Below the pieces are notes generated by a model that was given only the letters and a program-made list of their open reading frames with translations, was not told where the DNA came from and did no database searches. The translations under genes and the position numbers were made by a program. 64,000 nucleotides of DNA, taken from NCBI GenBank assembly GCA_948567375.1, contig OX419760.1:60756911-60820910 (forward strand), read 5' to 3'. Below, piece after piece: positions 1-18,179 of the stretch; position 1 is the stretch's first letter, and every line of letters begins with the position of its first letter. The DNA is from Lunularia cruciata. Lineage: Eukaryota; Streptophyta; Marchantiopsida; Lunulariales; Lunulariaceae.

Positions 1-551
1 ATCTAATAGTTCCAAATATACTTTGCATTTCTCTTTTTTTCCAGATCTAATACAATATTTCCATTTAAGTGAGATTTTGAGCTACTTAGCAAAAGATTGT
101 GGGTTATTTATTCTCTTGGATAGCTTTGATTTCCCCGGATCTTCTTATTCTTTAAAGGGTGTAAGTTGCATAAAAATTTGAATGGATAATCTACTACTGT
201 AGTACCTAGATAAAAAATAATTCTAAACGGAGAATTATTTTTTTTCAGCAACTTTTAGCTGTGTTGACCGCTTCCAGGTTGGGTTAAGGAATAAACCACA
301 TAAATATGCAACTTTGCAAACTGGATACTTAAGATGGCATAAACAATATAGGAGTTGATGGGCTTACTAATCAGATATTCGACGAGTTCCACGGTATTAG
401 ATGGTCATAATTTTGAATAGTATCCGCCGGTCTAGGTGACCAACTCAGTTAACAAAACTAGAATGGGTAAGTAAGGAAACAATTACATTCACAGAGTTGA
501 ATCCTCCTGAGATATTAAACAGACTGCTTGTTTACAAAGTTTTCGCTGTCA
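1..551. other. AT-rich spacer, no gene seen
   Basis: No coding region, RNA gene or mobile element is recognisable on either strand. The stretch is AT-rich like the rest of the first 4 kb and ends directly at the tRNA-Leu gene. Confidence 0.5.
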
Positions 552-632
552 GTTGATATGGCCGAGTTGGTCTAAGGCGCCAGATTAAGGTTCTGGTCCG
601 TAAGGGCGTGGGTTCGAATCCCACTGTCAACA
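552..632 (+). tRNA. tRNA-Leu (anticodon AAG)
   Basis: The sequence folds as a type II tRNA. The 7-bp acceptor stem pairs GTTGATA with TGTCAAC, including one T-G pair, and is followed by discriminator A. The D arm contains the A-box TGGCCGAGTTGG. The anticodon stem CCAGA/TCTGG carries loop TTAAGGT, giving anticodon AAG. A long variable arm typical of leucine tRNA follows, and the T arm contains the B-box GGTTCGAATCC. There is no intron and no encoded CCA. A run of five T at 651-655 fits a Pol III terminator. It appears intact and functional, and would decode CUU/CUC leucine codons. Confidence 0.95.
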
Positions 633-789
633 CCCTAATTGCATTTTAACTTTTTCACCCTAATTGCATTTTAACTTTTTCATCCTAATTGCATTTTAAC
701 TTTTTCACCCTAATTGCATTTTAACTTTTTCACCCTTATTCCTTTTTCACCCTAACTGCTTTTAACTTTTTCACCCTTATTCCTTTTAC
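633..789 (+). repeat. 25-bp tandem repeat directly after tRNA-Leu
   Basis: Four near-identical 25-bp units (CCCTAATTGCATTTTAAC followed by TTTTTCA) are followed by shorter degenerate units up to about 789. Each unit carries a T5 run, so the array looks like serial Pol III terminators placed right behind the tRNA. Any terminator role is inferred. Confidence 0.85.
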
Positions 790-3700
790 CTGTGCTACTC
801 GGAGTTTGTCCTTCTAAGCGTCGGTTCAAATGGCCCTCAATCTCCCTTCAAACATTACATATTAAACCCTTTTTTGACTTATCAAATTCAAATACTTTTT
901 CTAAACATTAGAGAGGTTTTATCAACATCAGTTTAAATCCTTTGGGAGATCTCGTTATACTTTAGCACCTTGATTTATTTGGCCACAGCGAAATACGTGC
1001 AGCGGTGAATGTCACATCTTCAGCTAATGATGAAAGGGGACCGTCTTTTTTCATGTTCAAGAAGTTTTATCTTGAAATATATCACCATTCAAGTTATAGA
1101 TAAAAAAAAAATTTGATGTATTTAATTGTATAGAGGAATATATTTCAATGTGCATTTTTAAGAAAAAGGTACTTTTTTAACTGTAGAATTTAGATTGTAG
1201 AGTCATGCATATAATATTCTTTTGAATGCAAACTATGTGTAAAGAAAATGTTTAGCAAGCTATGAAATACAAAGAAATTTAATAAGAGATTCAAAATTGA
1301 ATTTTCATATTTCAAATAAATATGAAATATACTTTCCTTCAATTTTCATATTCTTTTCTTTAGATTTTCAGCTTTGCAACAAAAAAAAATTTTATAATTG
1401 TATCATTTCTTAAACTATGGATACATGATATTGATGGTAATATAAAATTTTTATTTATCTTTATCTAACCTAGCATGATGTAATCCTTCATACTTACAAG
1501 TATGAAGAAAGAGATGCTTGAAGTTTGCAATGGAAAAACAAAAGCTATGCATCAAAATATGGAGTAAAAAACTTATATTCAATCGCAAAAACTTCTAACT
1601 GAAGAATTGCTAAAAGAAATTAATCCCTATTAGTAATTTTAATAATTTTATTTTTATATATATATATATTCAGTCAAATAAAATAAATTTTGAATGGATT
1701 TATTCGTTAATAAGGAGCTTTGATCTAGGTAAAGTTTTGCATCTTGATCTATAAATCAAAGCTGCATATCAAAATTGTGCTCTTGTTGAATGAAACCAGA
1801 TATTTGGAGACATTGGGTATGTATACAATTTGAAAAGAGTAAGATTCGATTCCGTTGAAACATATGGACAGAAGAGAAAAGTAGGTTCAAATTCCTATTT
1901 AAACGGTAAATTTTGAGACTCTTGGCAATTAAGGAAAGTATCAAAGTTAAGAAAAGTATAATATAGAGTTCAATAAACAATCACATTGTTTTGTAAAAAC
2001 TATAATTTGAAGAAGTTACTATTAACTCTACTGGAAACATCAGATATAAAGTTCAAAGTAAGCTAAACATGGAATTTGTCTATAGACAAAGTTGTAATAA
2101 CTCCAATAGTTAGATTGGGACTTAAAATCCATAATAAGTAGGCTTGGAGTCCAAGCATGAACTTTACTGTAATAGCTTCGAGATGTGGAAGTTGAAAATT
2201 ATCATGCAAAGATCAATTACATATACAAATCGCAAGTGAAATTTAGATGAGTTAGTGCTCCAACTAAATAATATGGTTCTTAGTGCACAACTTATGCACC
2301 AAGGAAGAGGACGGAAGATAAAAGCAAGTACTTGGTGATTACAAGTGTGCATATTCTATCGTAGCTCTTACTCTAATCCCTTCATATTATTTAAGGTCAA
2401 ACCTATGTATAGCATTTAAGCCTTATTTATCATTTAAACCGTGCTTAAATGTAAGATAATGATTTCATTTAGATAAGTTCTTTGCATTTTCTACCTTTTT
2501 GATGATAAAAGATAGTGCTACTTTTCTATTTATTAAATTATTAAGGAATGTTGTGCTTTGTCTTATTTATATTATGTACGAATTTTGTGCTTCTCCTATT
2601 TATTATATTATGCAAGAAGTTTGTGCTTGAGTTTCATCCAAGCATATCAAATTGTTTAGTGGGAGAATGAATATATACAATAGATATATTAATAATCTAA
2701 TGGATATATACAGTAGGAACCCTAATAATCTTTAATGTAAACTACTACCTATCGAGGCCAAGCCCCATTTTACCTTTTTCATCTCTCCCTTGTACGGCTT
2801 GATGGGATCTTCCCATCCTTGTGTTATTGCGCGGTCACCCTTTTCTTCTTTCTCAATTAGTCATCTGGATTTGAAAGGACATGTATGACTAAATGGAAAT
2901 AGACAGAATAATATAAATTGTGAATTTAATAGGGCATGTAAGGACTAAGTAGGGGTATGTAAAAATCTTCAATGTAAGCTATTATTTCTCGAAAGTCATC
3001 TGAATTTAAAAGGACATGTAATGACAATATAAATTCTGAATCTAAAAGGGCATGACGTAATTACTAAATGGAAATATATAGGACTATAAATTATCAAACA
3101 GGTGTGATGACTAAAGTAAATAGATGGAATAGTATAAAACTTATTAGACAACAGAATTTTAGGCAGAATTGCTTAATCTCTATTAATTAATCTTGAATTG
3201 AAAACTTAATTTGATTCACACTTTACCTTATTTTGATGAAAGTATTCCTTAACCATACAATATATGGAGAATTTTTTTATTTTGAGGTAGAAATTTAGAA
3301 TCGTTCAAATATGGTAGCAAACATACTGATCTTGAACCGTGAAAATTAAGTTCATACAAACATGGATAAATTAATACTTCTAAGTCTTGCATCCAGATTT
3401 AGTGCAAACAAGATAATAAGCATTCAAATTCAAATTCAAATTCAAATTTCTCCTTTCTAGAATAAGTAGTTCTTAAAAGTAAATACGTACATAAAATACA
3501 CCTCTCTAGTTTCTTTACTTCTTTAGTTCCATACGTACAACTAAGATATGGCCATGTTAGACTTCACCTCCTTTCCTGTAAGGTACTTTGAATGACTGCA
3601 ATCATGAATATATATTCAAGCTTCTCAGTTTTGTCCGTTGTTTACTTGAAATTTGAGATTTCCTTTCTAATGAATTAGCTTGAAATCCTCGTCAATTCAA

Positions 3701-3990
3701 AGAAGTAATCTTTTCCCTTCCTTCGAATTGAAAAGAAACAATAAGCAGTAAAGGTATCGACAGGGTGCCAGCAGCAGAATGGGAAGATAGCCAGAAGATT
3801 GTACACGCATTCCAGTCAGATAGTTTAGTGTCCTCCATCTAAGTGACTTCCTTCAGAGTCATTCGTCCACTTTATTCTGAACCTGGGAGCTTGAAGAGTC
3901 TCAGCCTCAAAAGGGACAAACAAACTGTAACTGGTGAATAAAATGGAAAGTGTTGTTTCTATAAAGAGAATAATACCACAGTGACGTCAA
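790..3990. other. AT-rich spacer with two small repeats
   Basis: No supported gene. The only recognisable items are a LINE-like 3' tail fragment (2756-2855), a short (ATTCAA)n run near 3421-3450, and the presumed 3' flank of the phosphatase gene from about 3700 on. Open frames here are short, AT-rich and have no family resemblance. Confidence 0.5.
2756..2855 (+). mobile_element. Solo 3' tail of the RLE-type LINE family (copy D)
   Basis: About 100 bp match the 3' ends of LINE copies A (7860-7950, other strand), B (48928-49010) and C (54975-55130). The shared path is a C(A/C)CCATTTTACCTTTTTCATCTC-like stretch, then CTTGATGGGATCTTCCCATCC, then a GCGGTCACCC-like stretch. No coding part is attached. 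This is what an extremely 5'-truncated insertion looks like. Confidence 0.6.
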
Positions 3991-4000
3991 TGTACTCCAG

Positions 4001-6469
4001 TCAAGTTAGCCGTCTGAGCTCTCCCGTGAGCATTTCAAAATGACGATGTCGCTGTAAGACCAAAGGGCTTACAGCTTCTTCCAAACGAGTGACTAGACTG
4101 TCATTCTCAGTTACAGCCCTGCTCAGTGCATCAGCAATAACAGTCTGCAAGATTTGAAGTGTATCGCCATGACTGACAATAATAACTGCATGCCTGCACG
4201 CCACAAAACATAACGAGATAGGAAGGGGTCACCATCCTGATATGCAGCTCCCGAAGCTGAACATAAACCTTAGCTACACCAAGTTGAGGTTCTTAGGTTA
4301 GAGACCAAGAACCGCAGAGTGTCATCAGGACTGCATGATAACGACACCCAGGTTGTTGGGCTATGAACATGTACTGCTACAGCACCCAATATATTCGCAG
4401 CGATGTGACACAATTGATTAAAGATCGAAGCAATGAGATATCATTCAAGTTTGTGGCTAGGATACTTCTGCTAGAATTTCAAGACAAAGCTACTAGTTTG
4501 ATGGGTATAAAGAGCTAACATGGGGCAATTTTCTGTCTAGAACCATCATACGATTCGAGATCAAAACTACACTAGCTACTCGCGAAATGGAGAATTGATT
4601 ATCAACTGAAGTGTTAGCTGGCCATCAAGGAAAGGTAGTCAGCCGAATTTCGGAATGACCGTCTTCTCATCCTGACGCTCACAGTAAATCAGCATAGAAA
4701 CATGGGAAAGGTCAAAGTTGATACTCTTGCAATTCTTCCTCAATTTTCGTTATTGCTTGTATGACTCTCTCTGCAACATCCGCAACACTTTCTCCACCTT
4801 CCGGCCCGACAAGAGGATCCCGAGCATCAATGTCCCATACCTCGGCATACTGGAATAAGGAAGTGGACATGTTCATTCATGAGTGCTCTCCACAAAATAA
4901 TCCATACTAACCTCTACTCATGATTCTGTACATTCAGACTGACAAACAAGACAATCAATCTCAATAGATCCTTGGAGCTTATATTCATGAATATTTCATT
5001 CAATAATTGTGCCAATAGACTTGACGATGGTCTTTGACACACAGGATACTTACGTGAACATGAGATTGGAGCTCAAGACGTGGTCCAAAGAATCGCTCCC
5101 TCAAATCTTCAAGAAACTGCTGCATCCAACAACTTCAGTACCAAACACGTGACGATGTATAGATATCGATATTCTCGATTATCCAGAGGAACCCTAAACC
5201 CTATAGATCCGCAGTGGCTGTCCAGGAGATTAGAGCTCGGGCAGCAAACGCTTCTGAAACCGTAGAAGAAGAAACTTCAGATTCACTGGTTCATATGATT
5301 CTCCTTAGTTTTGCTGGCTTTTCTCATCATAAGACCTGACGTCAAATTTGTAAAGTTGCCGTGACGCAATATAAACATCTGAAAGTAGTGCTGGAGAGGA
5401 GCTAGGACTCCACAAACTTGGCTTGTTCTACAATATGCTTCACAGCCGTCAGAGGACTAGCATGTTTGACAGAAACAGGTCAGGCTCTCCTTATGTTCCT
5501 GAAGAGTGCTGGTGGTTAGGATCATGACCACTCCATAATAAAAACTGACCTCAATGGTTGGATGTAGTTTCTGCTCCATCAAGACTGCAGTTACCGCCTC
5601 TGCTGTTTGTCTCGTTCGGCTAAAAGGTGATGAATACAACTTGATGTTTCCTTCAGGGAGATTTGAAACTTGAAAGTCCTGCACATCACCAAATTCCCAC
5701 GCTCACAACAGAGAAAACCTGTGATGGGACTCTCTTCATATTCAAGCATAATAAAGCATAAATTACCTTCAGGAAAAGCTCTCCTGCCAAAGTAGCTTGT
5801 ATAGTGCCTGAGGGAGCGAGCCCGTAGCCTGGTGACACACCGTTACTCTGCATTCATTCACGAACATATTCAATTACAATGCCTTCCCTCCCAAAGTTCT
5901 GGATCCAAGTTATGCTCCTCAAAAGATGAAAGGAAGAATTTGGAAGTATAAATCATACCTGCATACTGTCATCACATATAGCCTATTTAATTTCAGAGAC
6001 GTTAATCTACATTGGTCTACTATAATATATTGTCAAGTATACATTCAATTAAGGAGGAACTAAGAGCCTGTGGATGTATGATGAAATACTGTCTCACATC
6101 CCCCAAGCAAAAGTACAGTGAACGTGTTTGTACCTTGTCGAACTCTAAAACAGCCTGTTATCAACCAAAGAAATCGGTAGTAATACGTCATCTAACCCGA
6201 TACTCAAACACACTCAAACAAATAGCCGACGTATATGTAAGACGGAGCAATCAACTCCTCAGGTTGTAATTCAAAACGGCGGGGAATGTGCACAGTACCA
6301 ACAGAAAGCCGTCCGAAGCAAAATTCACTCACACATTTGGGACGAAGTGATTGATGAGTGAAACACAGACCAGCGCAGAAACGATGAGACCGGATTCATT
6401 CGGAATACTTCGTCCATGGCGCAAGAACCAGTACTGATTTTTCAGCAACGAGCGCCCCGAGTGACTCAT
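4001..6469 (-). CDS. Histidine phosphatase superfamily (phosphoglycerate-mutase-like) protein
   Basis: Six exons on the minus strand: 6371-6469, 5767-5847, 5550-5678, 5054-5119, 4725-4849 and 4001-4193, joined by GT-AG introns with matching phases, giving 230 aa. The start is the first in-frame ATG before the RHG motif. The catalytic core is visible: R17-H18-G19 (FLRHGRSIPNESG), R81 in SSPFSRTRQTAE, E145 in GPEGGES, and H175 in IIVSHGD. The family forms a phosphohistidine intermediate and hydrolyses phosphate esters. The substrate of this plant subgroup (RHG-S-IPNE-GLIVS type) is not known to me, so I do not call it a glycolytic mutase. No signal peptide or membrane segment is evident. Length and domain order look normal, so the gene is probably functional. 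Confidence 0.9.
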
Positions 6470-7819
6470 CTCTCGAGTCAATGCCCCAGTGAATCACGAT
6501 TAATTTCTCGTCCTTCGTGCTCCGGGGAAAATTCTCAGCAGCCACTCAACAAACGAGTCTGTCTCCTCGACCACCTGATTCGCTCAACATTCTCAAACAA
6601 ACCACCATATTCTCCGCAACTTGCGGCACTAATCTGGAAACTACTGCCGCAAGTGAACTTGCGACACCCTGCTCGGGACCATGGCTTCCGTCATTTGCCT
6701 TCCTCTTGTATTAGTCCTATGTGACCCAAACTTTGGAATCTTCATTACACTTATCCTTGTAAACAATATATCTGGAATACTTTGTCACAATAAATTTAGA
6801 AGTTTATAGAAGTTCGCTTTGAAAATATAGGCAATTGTCGCAATATTCTCTCAACATCTTTTAGAGGAATTCAAATCCTTTATCCCCAGATCAAATCGAG
6901 AAGGCGACCACATAGAACACAAGAAAGGGGTTCAAATCCGGTATCTGTCAAACCGAACCAAAATTTCAAAGGAAAAATAAAACACATTATATTTTAGATA
7001 TAATTAGTGAGAAAGTGCGTTTTCCAAGTTCGGTATGATTAGGGGTGTATCTTTTGATCTAGACCTGTGGAGGAAAAGTCCTAATTTTTCCATTCGAGTA
7101 TCTTATCGCCTATTCAATGGGGGTTTCAGATATAGATTTCCGGATACCCATGAGATTAAAGGGTTTAGATTAACGAGAAAACGAGAAACATTTTATGGGT
7201 GTTAGCCCCGTAACCGCAAAGGGCTCCGGGTCACGTTTTAGATTACGCGTAGCGTTTTACGGCTACCGGAGCCGTTAACGGGAAAAAATTGGAACCTCGT
7301 GCTCGTGCTCGTGCACTACCTACCACCAGTAAAGCTATGTCTGAAACCCCCCATTGTCAAGTGCGTTATATTTCACTATCACATGTGACAATATGGATCA
7401 TAATACAAGATATTGGAGTTACGAGGACCGGAGCCGTTCGAAGAAGGGGGTTCCGGAACTCATTAGATGCAAATGAAATCGCAATAAAATGAAAGCAGAA
7501 TTGACTAAGAAACATGCAAACAGTAAATGAAATCTAGATCATAAAAAGCAAGCATTGTCAAATAACGTTCATATATAATTACATGTAGAGAAACCATGTA
7601 CCAATGTGTCCTGAGGGAACGAAGAATCATCTCATATCAAGAAATCTTGAAATAAGCAAATGGAAAACTAATTGATTGAAACCAAACTTGGGATTTTGGG
7701 TATGAAAAAATAGAGTGGAAATACTTCTTAGAACAATTTTCACTTTGCTTTGCTTCTCCGTTCATGGAAGTAAATTAGAGTATGACGTTAGGGGACTGGA
7801 TAGAATATATCAAATTGAA
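6470..7819. other. Spacer upstream of the phosphatase gene
   Basis: The first ~250 bp should hold the 5'UTR and promoter of the minus-strand phosphatase gene. No clear TATA box could be assigned. Short frames at 6416-6724 and 7289-7492 have no recognisable family. The 8-bp inverted pair GGCTCCGG/CCGGAGCC occurs near 7225-7272 but is too weak to interpret. Confidence 0.4.
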
Positions 7820-10800
7820 AGCGGGCGACTGCATAGAAAAACAAAGGAAGCGCGCGACCGCATAGAAAAACAAAGGATGGGAAGACCTCATCAAGCCATA
7901 CAAGGTAGAGACAAAAAAAAGTAAAATGGTGCTAAACCTCAATAGAGTATATATGAGAAATCTGCCCTACCACACCTAAGATATCCAAACTATGCAAGTC
8001 GTACGATCTACACACAACTGGAGCATCCAAAGAAATATAACCTAATGTGATTGCTCTCCTATGGATTGCATCAACCATTGCACTCTGTAGAGCAATGGAC
8101 ACTCGCTATCTAAAATAAGCTACAAAGTATGAGAGTGAGAGTGGTACCCCCTAGCGCCTAACATGATAAGCTCTTGCGCACTCCTTGACAAATGTGTCAA
8201 ATGTTGTGTCCATCGCTCCATATAACTCCAAGGCTAGAGGAACAAAGAGGTGACTTCGCTGCATGCCCCTATACTTGGAGACCTTGCGATCTGCTGCTGC
8301 ACTCACCGCCCATCCAAGGGGATGGGTAATCACTCCTTCAAAAATTATATCCCGCGTAGAGTCCATAACCACGACATCCGCTATTGTCACCTGATCATCT
8401 CAGACCAAGTATAAGTCTGCCCTAACATGTGTTGTCTGCAAAGCATACGAACGCTCCCTCCAAGCAAAGTATCCACTCTCTCGTGCCATAGCAAACACTA
8501 TGTCCCTAATGGCATCATGGGTAGCTATCCTCTGTCCTCCAAAAGGACACCGTGTCATGTGGACCGTTGCTGCATCTAGTGTAGAACCACACTCACAAGT
8601 GAGTAATGAAGATGCAGACAGGTGGACCAAACCTAGGTGAAACCTCATCGTTGTAGAAAAAGTAGTTGGTGCAAGTCAAAATGCCCTAATGCACGATCGA
8701 GCTAGGATCCAAGAGCCTGCATCCTTGTCGGAGCAAGAGCAAAGACGTGCTCTAGTAGCCTGGGGAATGGATAAATCGACTAAGAGAGTATGTAGCATAT
8801 GCTCACATTGTCGCTCCATCAAGGAAGATTGTAAACCTCTAATCCAATCTGACAATAGTGAAGCAAAAGGTGGAAAATCCTCTGGTGTTCGTGAGGATAG
8901 ACTATCTCTTGTTTGCCGCAATAACATATGGAGAGAAAAGGAACTTCCCTCCACCTCTATCACACAAGTCTCCAAAAACGGCTTATCAACAACCACAAAA
9001 CGAGAGGAAAGTAGGAGTGCCAAGAGAGCACAACTACCCAAAAATGCTATAGGTGTCATCTCCTCCATAGATAGCAAGCCAACTGCACCACATGAGATCG
9101 GCAGAGCTGTCTGTCTACATGCCAAATCCCCTATCACACACTCAAATGTCCTTGGTCCAATAATATCACCAAAGACTCCCATAATCCTCCTATCAAATGC
9201 TCTCGGACGTGATAGGAAGGACGGTGAGGGAAGAACTATATGGATGAGGTAGGATGGTTGATGAGCAATACTAGAAGAGAGAATACCAAATGCCACCTAC
9301 GGATCTCCTAGTAATGGAAGGTCATCCACATGGAGAACATCCTCTACAATGGCAACCTCTAAAAAGTGTGTGACAAAATCCTCCAATCCTACTTGCACTC
9401 CAAGGACACAAATTCCATCATGGATGTGATACACCTCTCTGTAAGCTCAAGGTGGGGAGAGATACCTAAAGGGGAACATGTCCTACTCTTTGACACCTTG
9501 ACTTTTAAGCCTACTAGATGTAGCTCGGTAGTCAAGTAATCAAAGGCCTGCCTAATCTAATCTACATGGCCTATGATGTGTGTATCATCTGCCAAGGAGA
9601 GAAATACACAACCTGGCATGTCCAAAGTAGTAGATATGAGAGCTCTAAAGTGAGCCATGGCAAATAATGGTCCTCCCAAAGGATCTCCTTGATGTGTACC
9701 AATAGTTGACTCCAAGATGGTGACGCCCTCTTGTGAACCACCGAGACGGTAGTAAAGGGAAGCATGAGAGCCATAAAAAGACCGCACAAAAGGTATGAGA
9801 CTCGCCAATGATCCACCAGCCTCCCTAATCTCTATAAACATGGATGCCTATGAGATGCTATTTAAAGTGTTCTCAACATCTACCTGTAGGATGACCCGCT
9901 CCGGATGGATATCTAGGAGTGCCATACTTCCTAGAGAGATAGCCTCACATCCTCCAAGTGTAGCTACTCCAAACTAATGTGGACTGAGGTGTTGTCGAAA
10001 GTGAGAACGATGCTGAAGGACAATGGTACGTTTGACAAAACGCAAAAAGATCTCTCCAATAGCAATTGGTCTAATGCACCCTACATCCTTCTCCAACACA
10101 AGAAGTCAACTAGCACCTAACACCCGACTAATAGACATAGGAATGTCTCCTCTTGCTACTGCTGCAGCCACCTGAAACAACTCGATAAAACCACTAGAAG
10201 GATCATTTGCCTGGAAGCAATCTCTAAGGTGCTCATAAACCATCCCTAACAAGCATCTTGAGGAAAGGCGAGGGCCAGTGCACAATGCTTGTGCAAATAA
10301 CGACCTATCAAGACATAAAGGCTGCTCAAGCTGATAACCTAAGACCTCTAGTGGTAGTCCCTCTACTGCTATAGGATATAGTGAGCGTAGGGATGAGATA
10401 GTCTCATCAGTAAGACTTGCCATAGACAAAGGGTGTAGCGCTCGTGTTGCTCTACTAAACGATCCCGCTTGATTCAATGTCATACACCATCGTAATTGAG
10501 TGGACTATGTGGTATCCTATGGCAATGCATATCTTCTAAATCGTGTAGCCCTAACAGACTCCTCCTAAAGGGCCGCCTAATCCCCCGCTCGAAAATGACA
10601 AAATCTAACAACCACCTCTTTATGCACCGCATGTCCTTCTCTAGCATAACAAAGACACCATCAAGGGAGTAAGAGGAATAGGAACCATGCTAACTCATCC
10701 AAGGGATCACGTGCCAAACGATCAAGTGGTAGACGAAAAGCCTATCTAGTCTCATCATGGAGTGTGCGGGGTAGCCTATGGAATAGAAGTGGACATAGAA

Positions 10801-10965
10801 AACTAGTCTCAAATAACCCCAAAATGCAACCCGTTTGAGAAGCTAACCACTCCCATGACTCGATCTATATCCCTAGAACAATCAACAAAGTGATAGAAGA
10901 AGCATGTGTAATCCCAAGTATCACAGCTGTAGATGTGGTCGTTGGCTGCACGTGGGCATCCCTGA
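7820..10965 (-). pseudogene. RLE-type LINE, copy A (5'-truncated, decayed)
   Basis: On the minus strand, from about 10965 down, lie: an N-terminal region shared with copy C (10106-10483); a reverse transcriptase with the GTHQGDPLGGPLF motif and the LADD catalytic motif (9557-9841); a linker region (8676-9296); a CCHC segment CECG-x9-H-x3-C followed by HDAIRD (8400-8648); and a restriction-like endonuclease region with RAD-x12-D then KVSKY (8151-8420). Stops and frameshifts interrupt it. The left end is a 3'UTR shared with copies B to E. It contains a duplicated ~28-bp unit (7831-7876). The N-terminal zinc finger of copy C is missing, consistent with 5' truncation on insertion. The large plus-strand frame at 8689-9252 is antisense to this element and is not a gene. 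Confidence 0.85.
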
Positions 10966-13790
10966 TAGAACATATCACTGCATGCACTATAGATGCATGC
11001 GTCTTGAAGTGTTGAAACAGCCAGAGAAGGAGAAGTAGAAGGTGGCCATAGAAAGCCTCCCCGGAACTGTGTGCCGAATTAGCGGAGCAAATGTCAATAC
11101 TCCTCGAACTGGGTTTGTGTTCGAAAGCTCATGAATGCCAAGGCATAATACAACATATTGTGTATCACCAAACACCTTTGTATTCTATATCTCCTTTTCA
11201 CCCTTTTTCCAATTCTTTATGATTGAATCCAACAATAGACAGTTCATGTTTAAAGCAATTATAAATCAACATTTAATTCTTACTGAGATATTCAAAACCA
11301 AATTATATACCCAAAATATATCTCTTTTACGGCCATAAAGAGAGAGGATTTATTCATTAATACTTTACTTATGATTTAGGTAGGTCATCTCAGGATGATA
11401 AGTATATTTGGCTCTCCTTGAAAAATTTGGATTTACAATATGACACAGTTCTTATTTTCTTTGTATCTATTGTTACTAACGATAAAAATGTCATAGGTTG
11501 CCATGAATAACGTAAAATACCCGGCTTATCGAATACTTCACAATATCATGTCCTAAAATAATTAGTTTTTTTCTTACTTGACACTAAGTTTGGTACCATT
11601 ATTTAACATAAGTTTACTTATTGCATTCACTTCTGATCCATAGCAGCACCATGTGAAATTTTAGAATATAATGTTGAAAGCATTCATGACGAGCCCACGG
11701 AACATGTTTGATGTTGCATCTTCACTCCACTTCTATTCCATATTGGAACCGGGCGAGATTACAGCATTGTAATTTCCAGGTGTATAATAGGACTTCTCAA
11801 ACCTCGTCCTCACCTCGTCCGTCCTCAGTCCGGCCTTGGTTGGACGGACGCACGGACGGTCGTAATTTTGCGGCAAACCCGTGAGCTTGCCGAGGTGATC
11901 GCCTAGTGAAGCCCGGAACAAAAGAACCATCATGAACATCGCCGATATCTTCCTTATCGGAAAACGAGTTGTAAACTCCACATAGGATAGATTTATGGAG
12001 TGAACCACGAGTCACAAAACCATGATTTTGCGACCAAGTTTCCTTACCCAGTCATCCGAACCAGTCATCTTGCAGTCTATCGTAATGGACGGCTACACAA
12101 TTTCCCTCCTCCGGCGGCTCACTCTGTGGTTCCATGAAGACTTAACCGGGCATTCTGCCTCTCGCCGAGAGGATGAAACGGGTAACAACGGCACCTCCCG
12201 CAGTAAAAGTATTCGCCCGATGTTCCACACGCCTTGACGATTCATAACGAACAAGCGGAACATGTTTGATGCGACAAAGCACCCACAGGTAAGTCCTAAT
12301 GGAAACCTCAACTGCCCTATGTTTCAATGAATTCCAGTACGCTGCAAACGCGTGTACATCTAAAGCGACGTTTATCGTGATTAGAAGTCTAAGCGAAGGT
12401 AGCTCTTCTGAATGACAACTCAGGGCCACGGCTACATCGTTTGACAAAACGAATGGAGAAAGATCTTTACAATCCCACGTATTTACGTTCATGAGGCCCT
12501 CTAGAAGCGAAACTGGTAGGTTCTAACTTCTCTTAGATTCAGTCGACGCAGTCATGCGTGTTTGACTCTCCCCCGCTATGCGCTCCGGATTCACAAGACA
12601 GATAAACGGGTGATAAGGATGGTGGATTTACACGCTTCCCTAAAATTTGTACACGCACAAGTGACAACTGGTAAAATTGTGCTGCTGTTGTGAGGGCTGG
12701 AAAATGTTCGAATGGAATAACGCAAGGAAAATGCGGTACAAACAGAGGAATGGAGGCTTTTCCTAAATATAAGTGGTACAGAAGAAGCAGATGATCAGAA
12801 AGTACTCGTTCAATACATTTGATGATTTACGATGGAAGTCGTCATGGGAGATGCATAATCTAAGTTTTAGCCTCGGCCTAACTTATTCCTGGTGGATCTG
12901 GAAAAGCCTGTTCAAGTGGAACTAAGCACAAGGGTATCACCTTTACTCCAGGTCGACTGTATGGAAGCCTTGTGAAGCCGAATATTCTTCAGACGGGATT
13001 GATTCCGAATCACCCGAACTACACCGTTTACTCACCATGTTAGTAGTAATTAAGATTGCGGACGTAACAGCAAGTACCAAGTTTAGAACATACAAAAGTC
13101 GTCAAGTCTACTATACATTTCGAACGCTTGCAAGTGTCTATAACTGGGACAAAAGTAATGTATGCAGGAGATGCAGACATGCATAAGAGTACTCAATGTA
13201 GCTGTTTTAATATTGTTGAAGAGCACCGCCCTATTAGAACCAATTTACACCATGACCCACCAGGGTTCATGGGCGAAGAATTTAATCAATAAGACAAACT
13301 TTTTACTGGTAAATGCTACGGAGCATTGTTGACTGTATGTAAAATGCTCGGTAATTAATACATTCAAGAATGCATCGTAAAACTGGTTGCTGCCGATCAT
13401 GGTCAGCCTTATTGCACAGGCGCCATGAGCCATGGGCATTTCTAAATATGACAATATACCTCCGATCCAAGGAACCTCAACAACAAGACATTCAGATGCC
13501 CACGATTGCTAAAATCTTCCGCGAATGTTTACCTAGTGAACCCTTCTCAAAAGGTAGAAAAAATGAACCAACCAATCGCACACATAATTACCCCCAAGTT
13601 AAACCAAGGCTACAGAACTTCCCTATAGAAGAATGTAATGCCTCTTAAGGCACTTATGTCGCACTTATATCACAACTTACTGAACTCGCGTTGTAACTCA
13701 AGGCCAGCTCTGTGAGTCATCTAGCAGAAGACAGTAACAAACTTCTCAACGTCGATCCATCGAGGAATCGTCGTATGTAAAAATGACAAC
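10966..13790. other. Spacer between LINE copy A and the ArfGAP gene
   Basis: Nothing is firmly identifiable. The longest frame (minus 12142-12492, 116 aa) and its overlaps at 11733-12311 have balanced base composition but match no family I know, and no splice-linked continuation was found. The part closest to 13790 is probably 3'UTR of the ArfGAP gene. Confidence 0.4.
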
Positions 13791-18075
<4,285 letters not shown>

Positions 18076-18179
18076 TGTAGACTTCAGGGCAGGCAACCCT
18101 AGCTCATACAAGAGCCTCGATTACAAGTACTACAGTCGTCTTGTAGATTTCCAGTCAGCAACAATAAGAAATCAAAGAC

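Noticed and set aside
6930..6965. tRNA-like GGTTCAAATCC box
   Set aside because: Only a T-loop-like stretch is present; no acceptor, D or anticodon stem can be formed around it.
8689..9252. 187-codon open frame on the plus strand
   Set aside because: It is antisense to LINE copy A, whose minus-strand frame matches copy C; the plus-strand product has no family resemblance.
12142..12492. 116-codon minus-strand frame with balanced composition
   Set aside because: No recognisable domain, no splice continuation, and overlapping frames of similar length on both strands.
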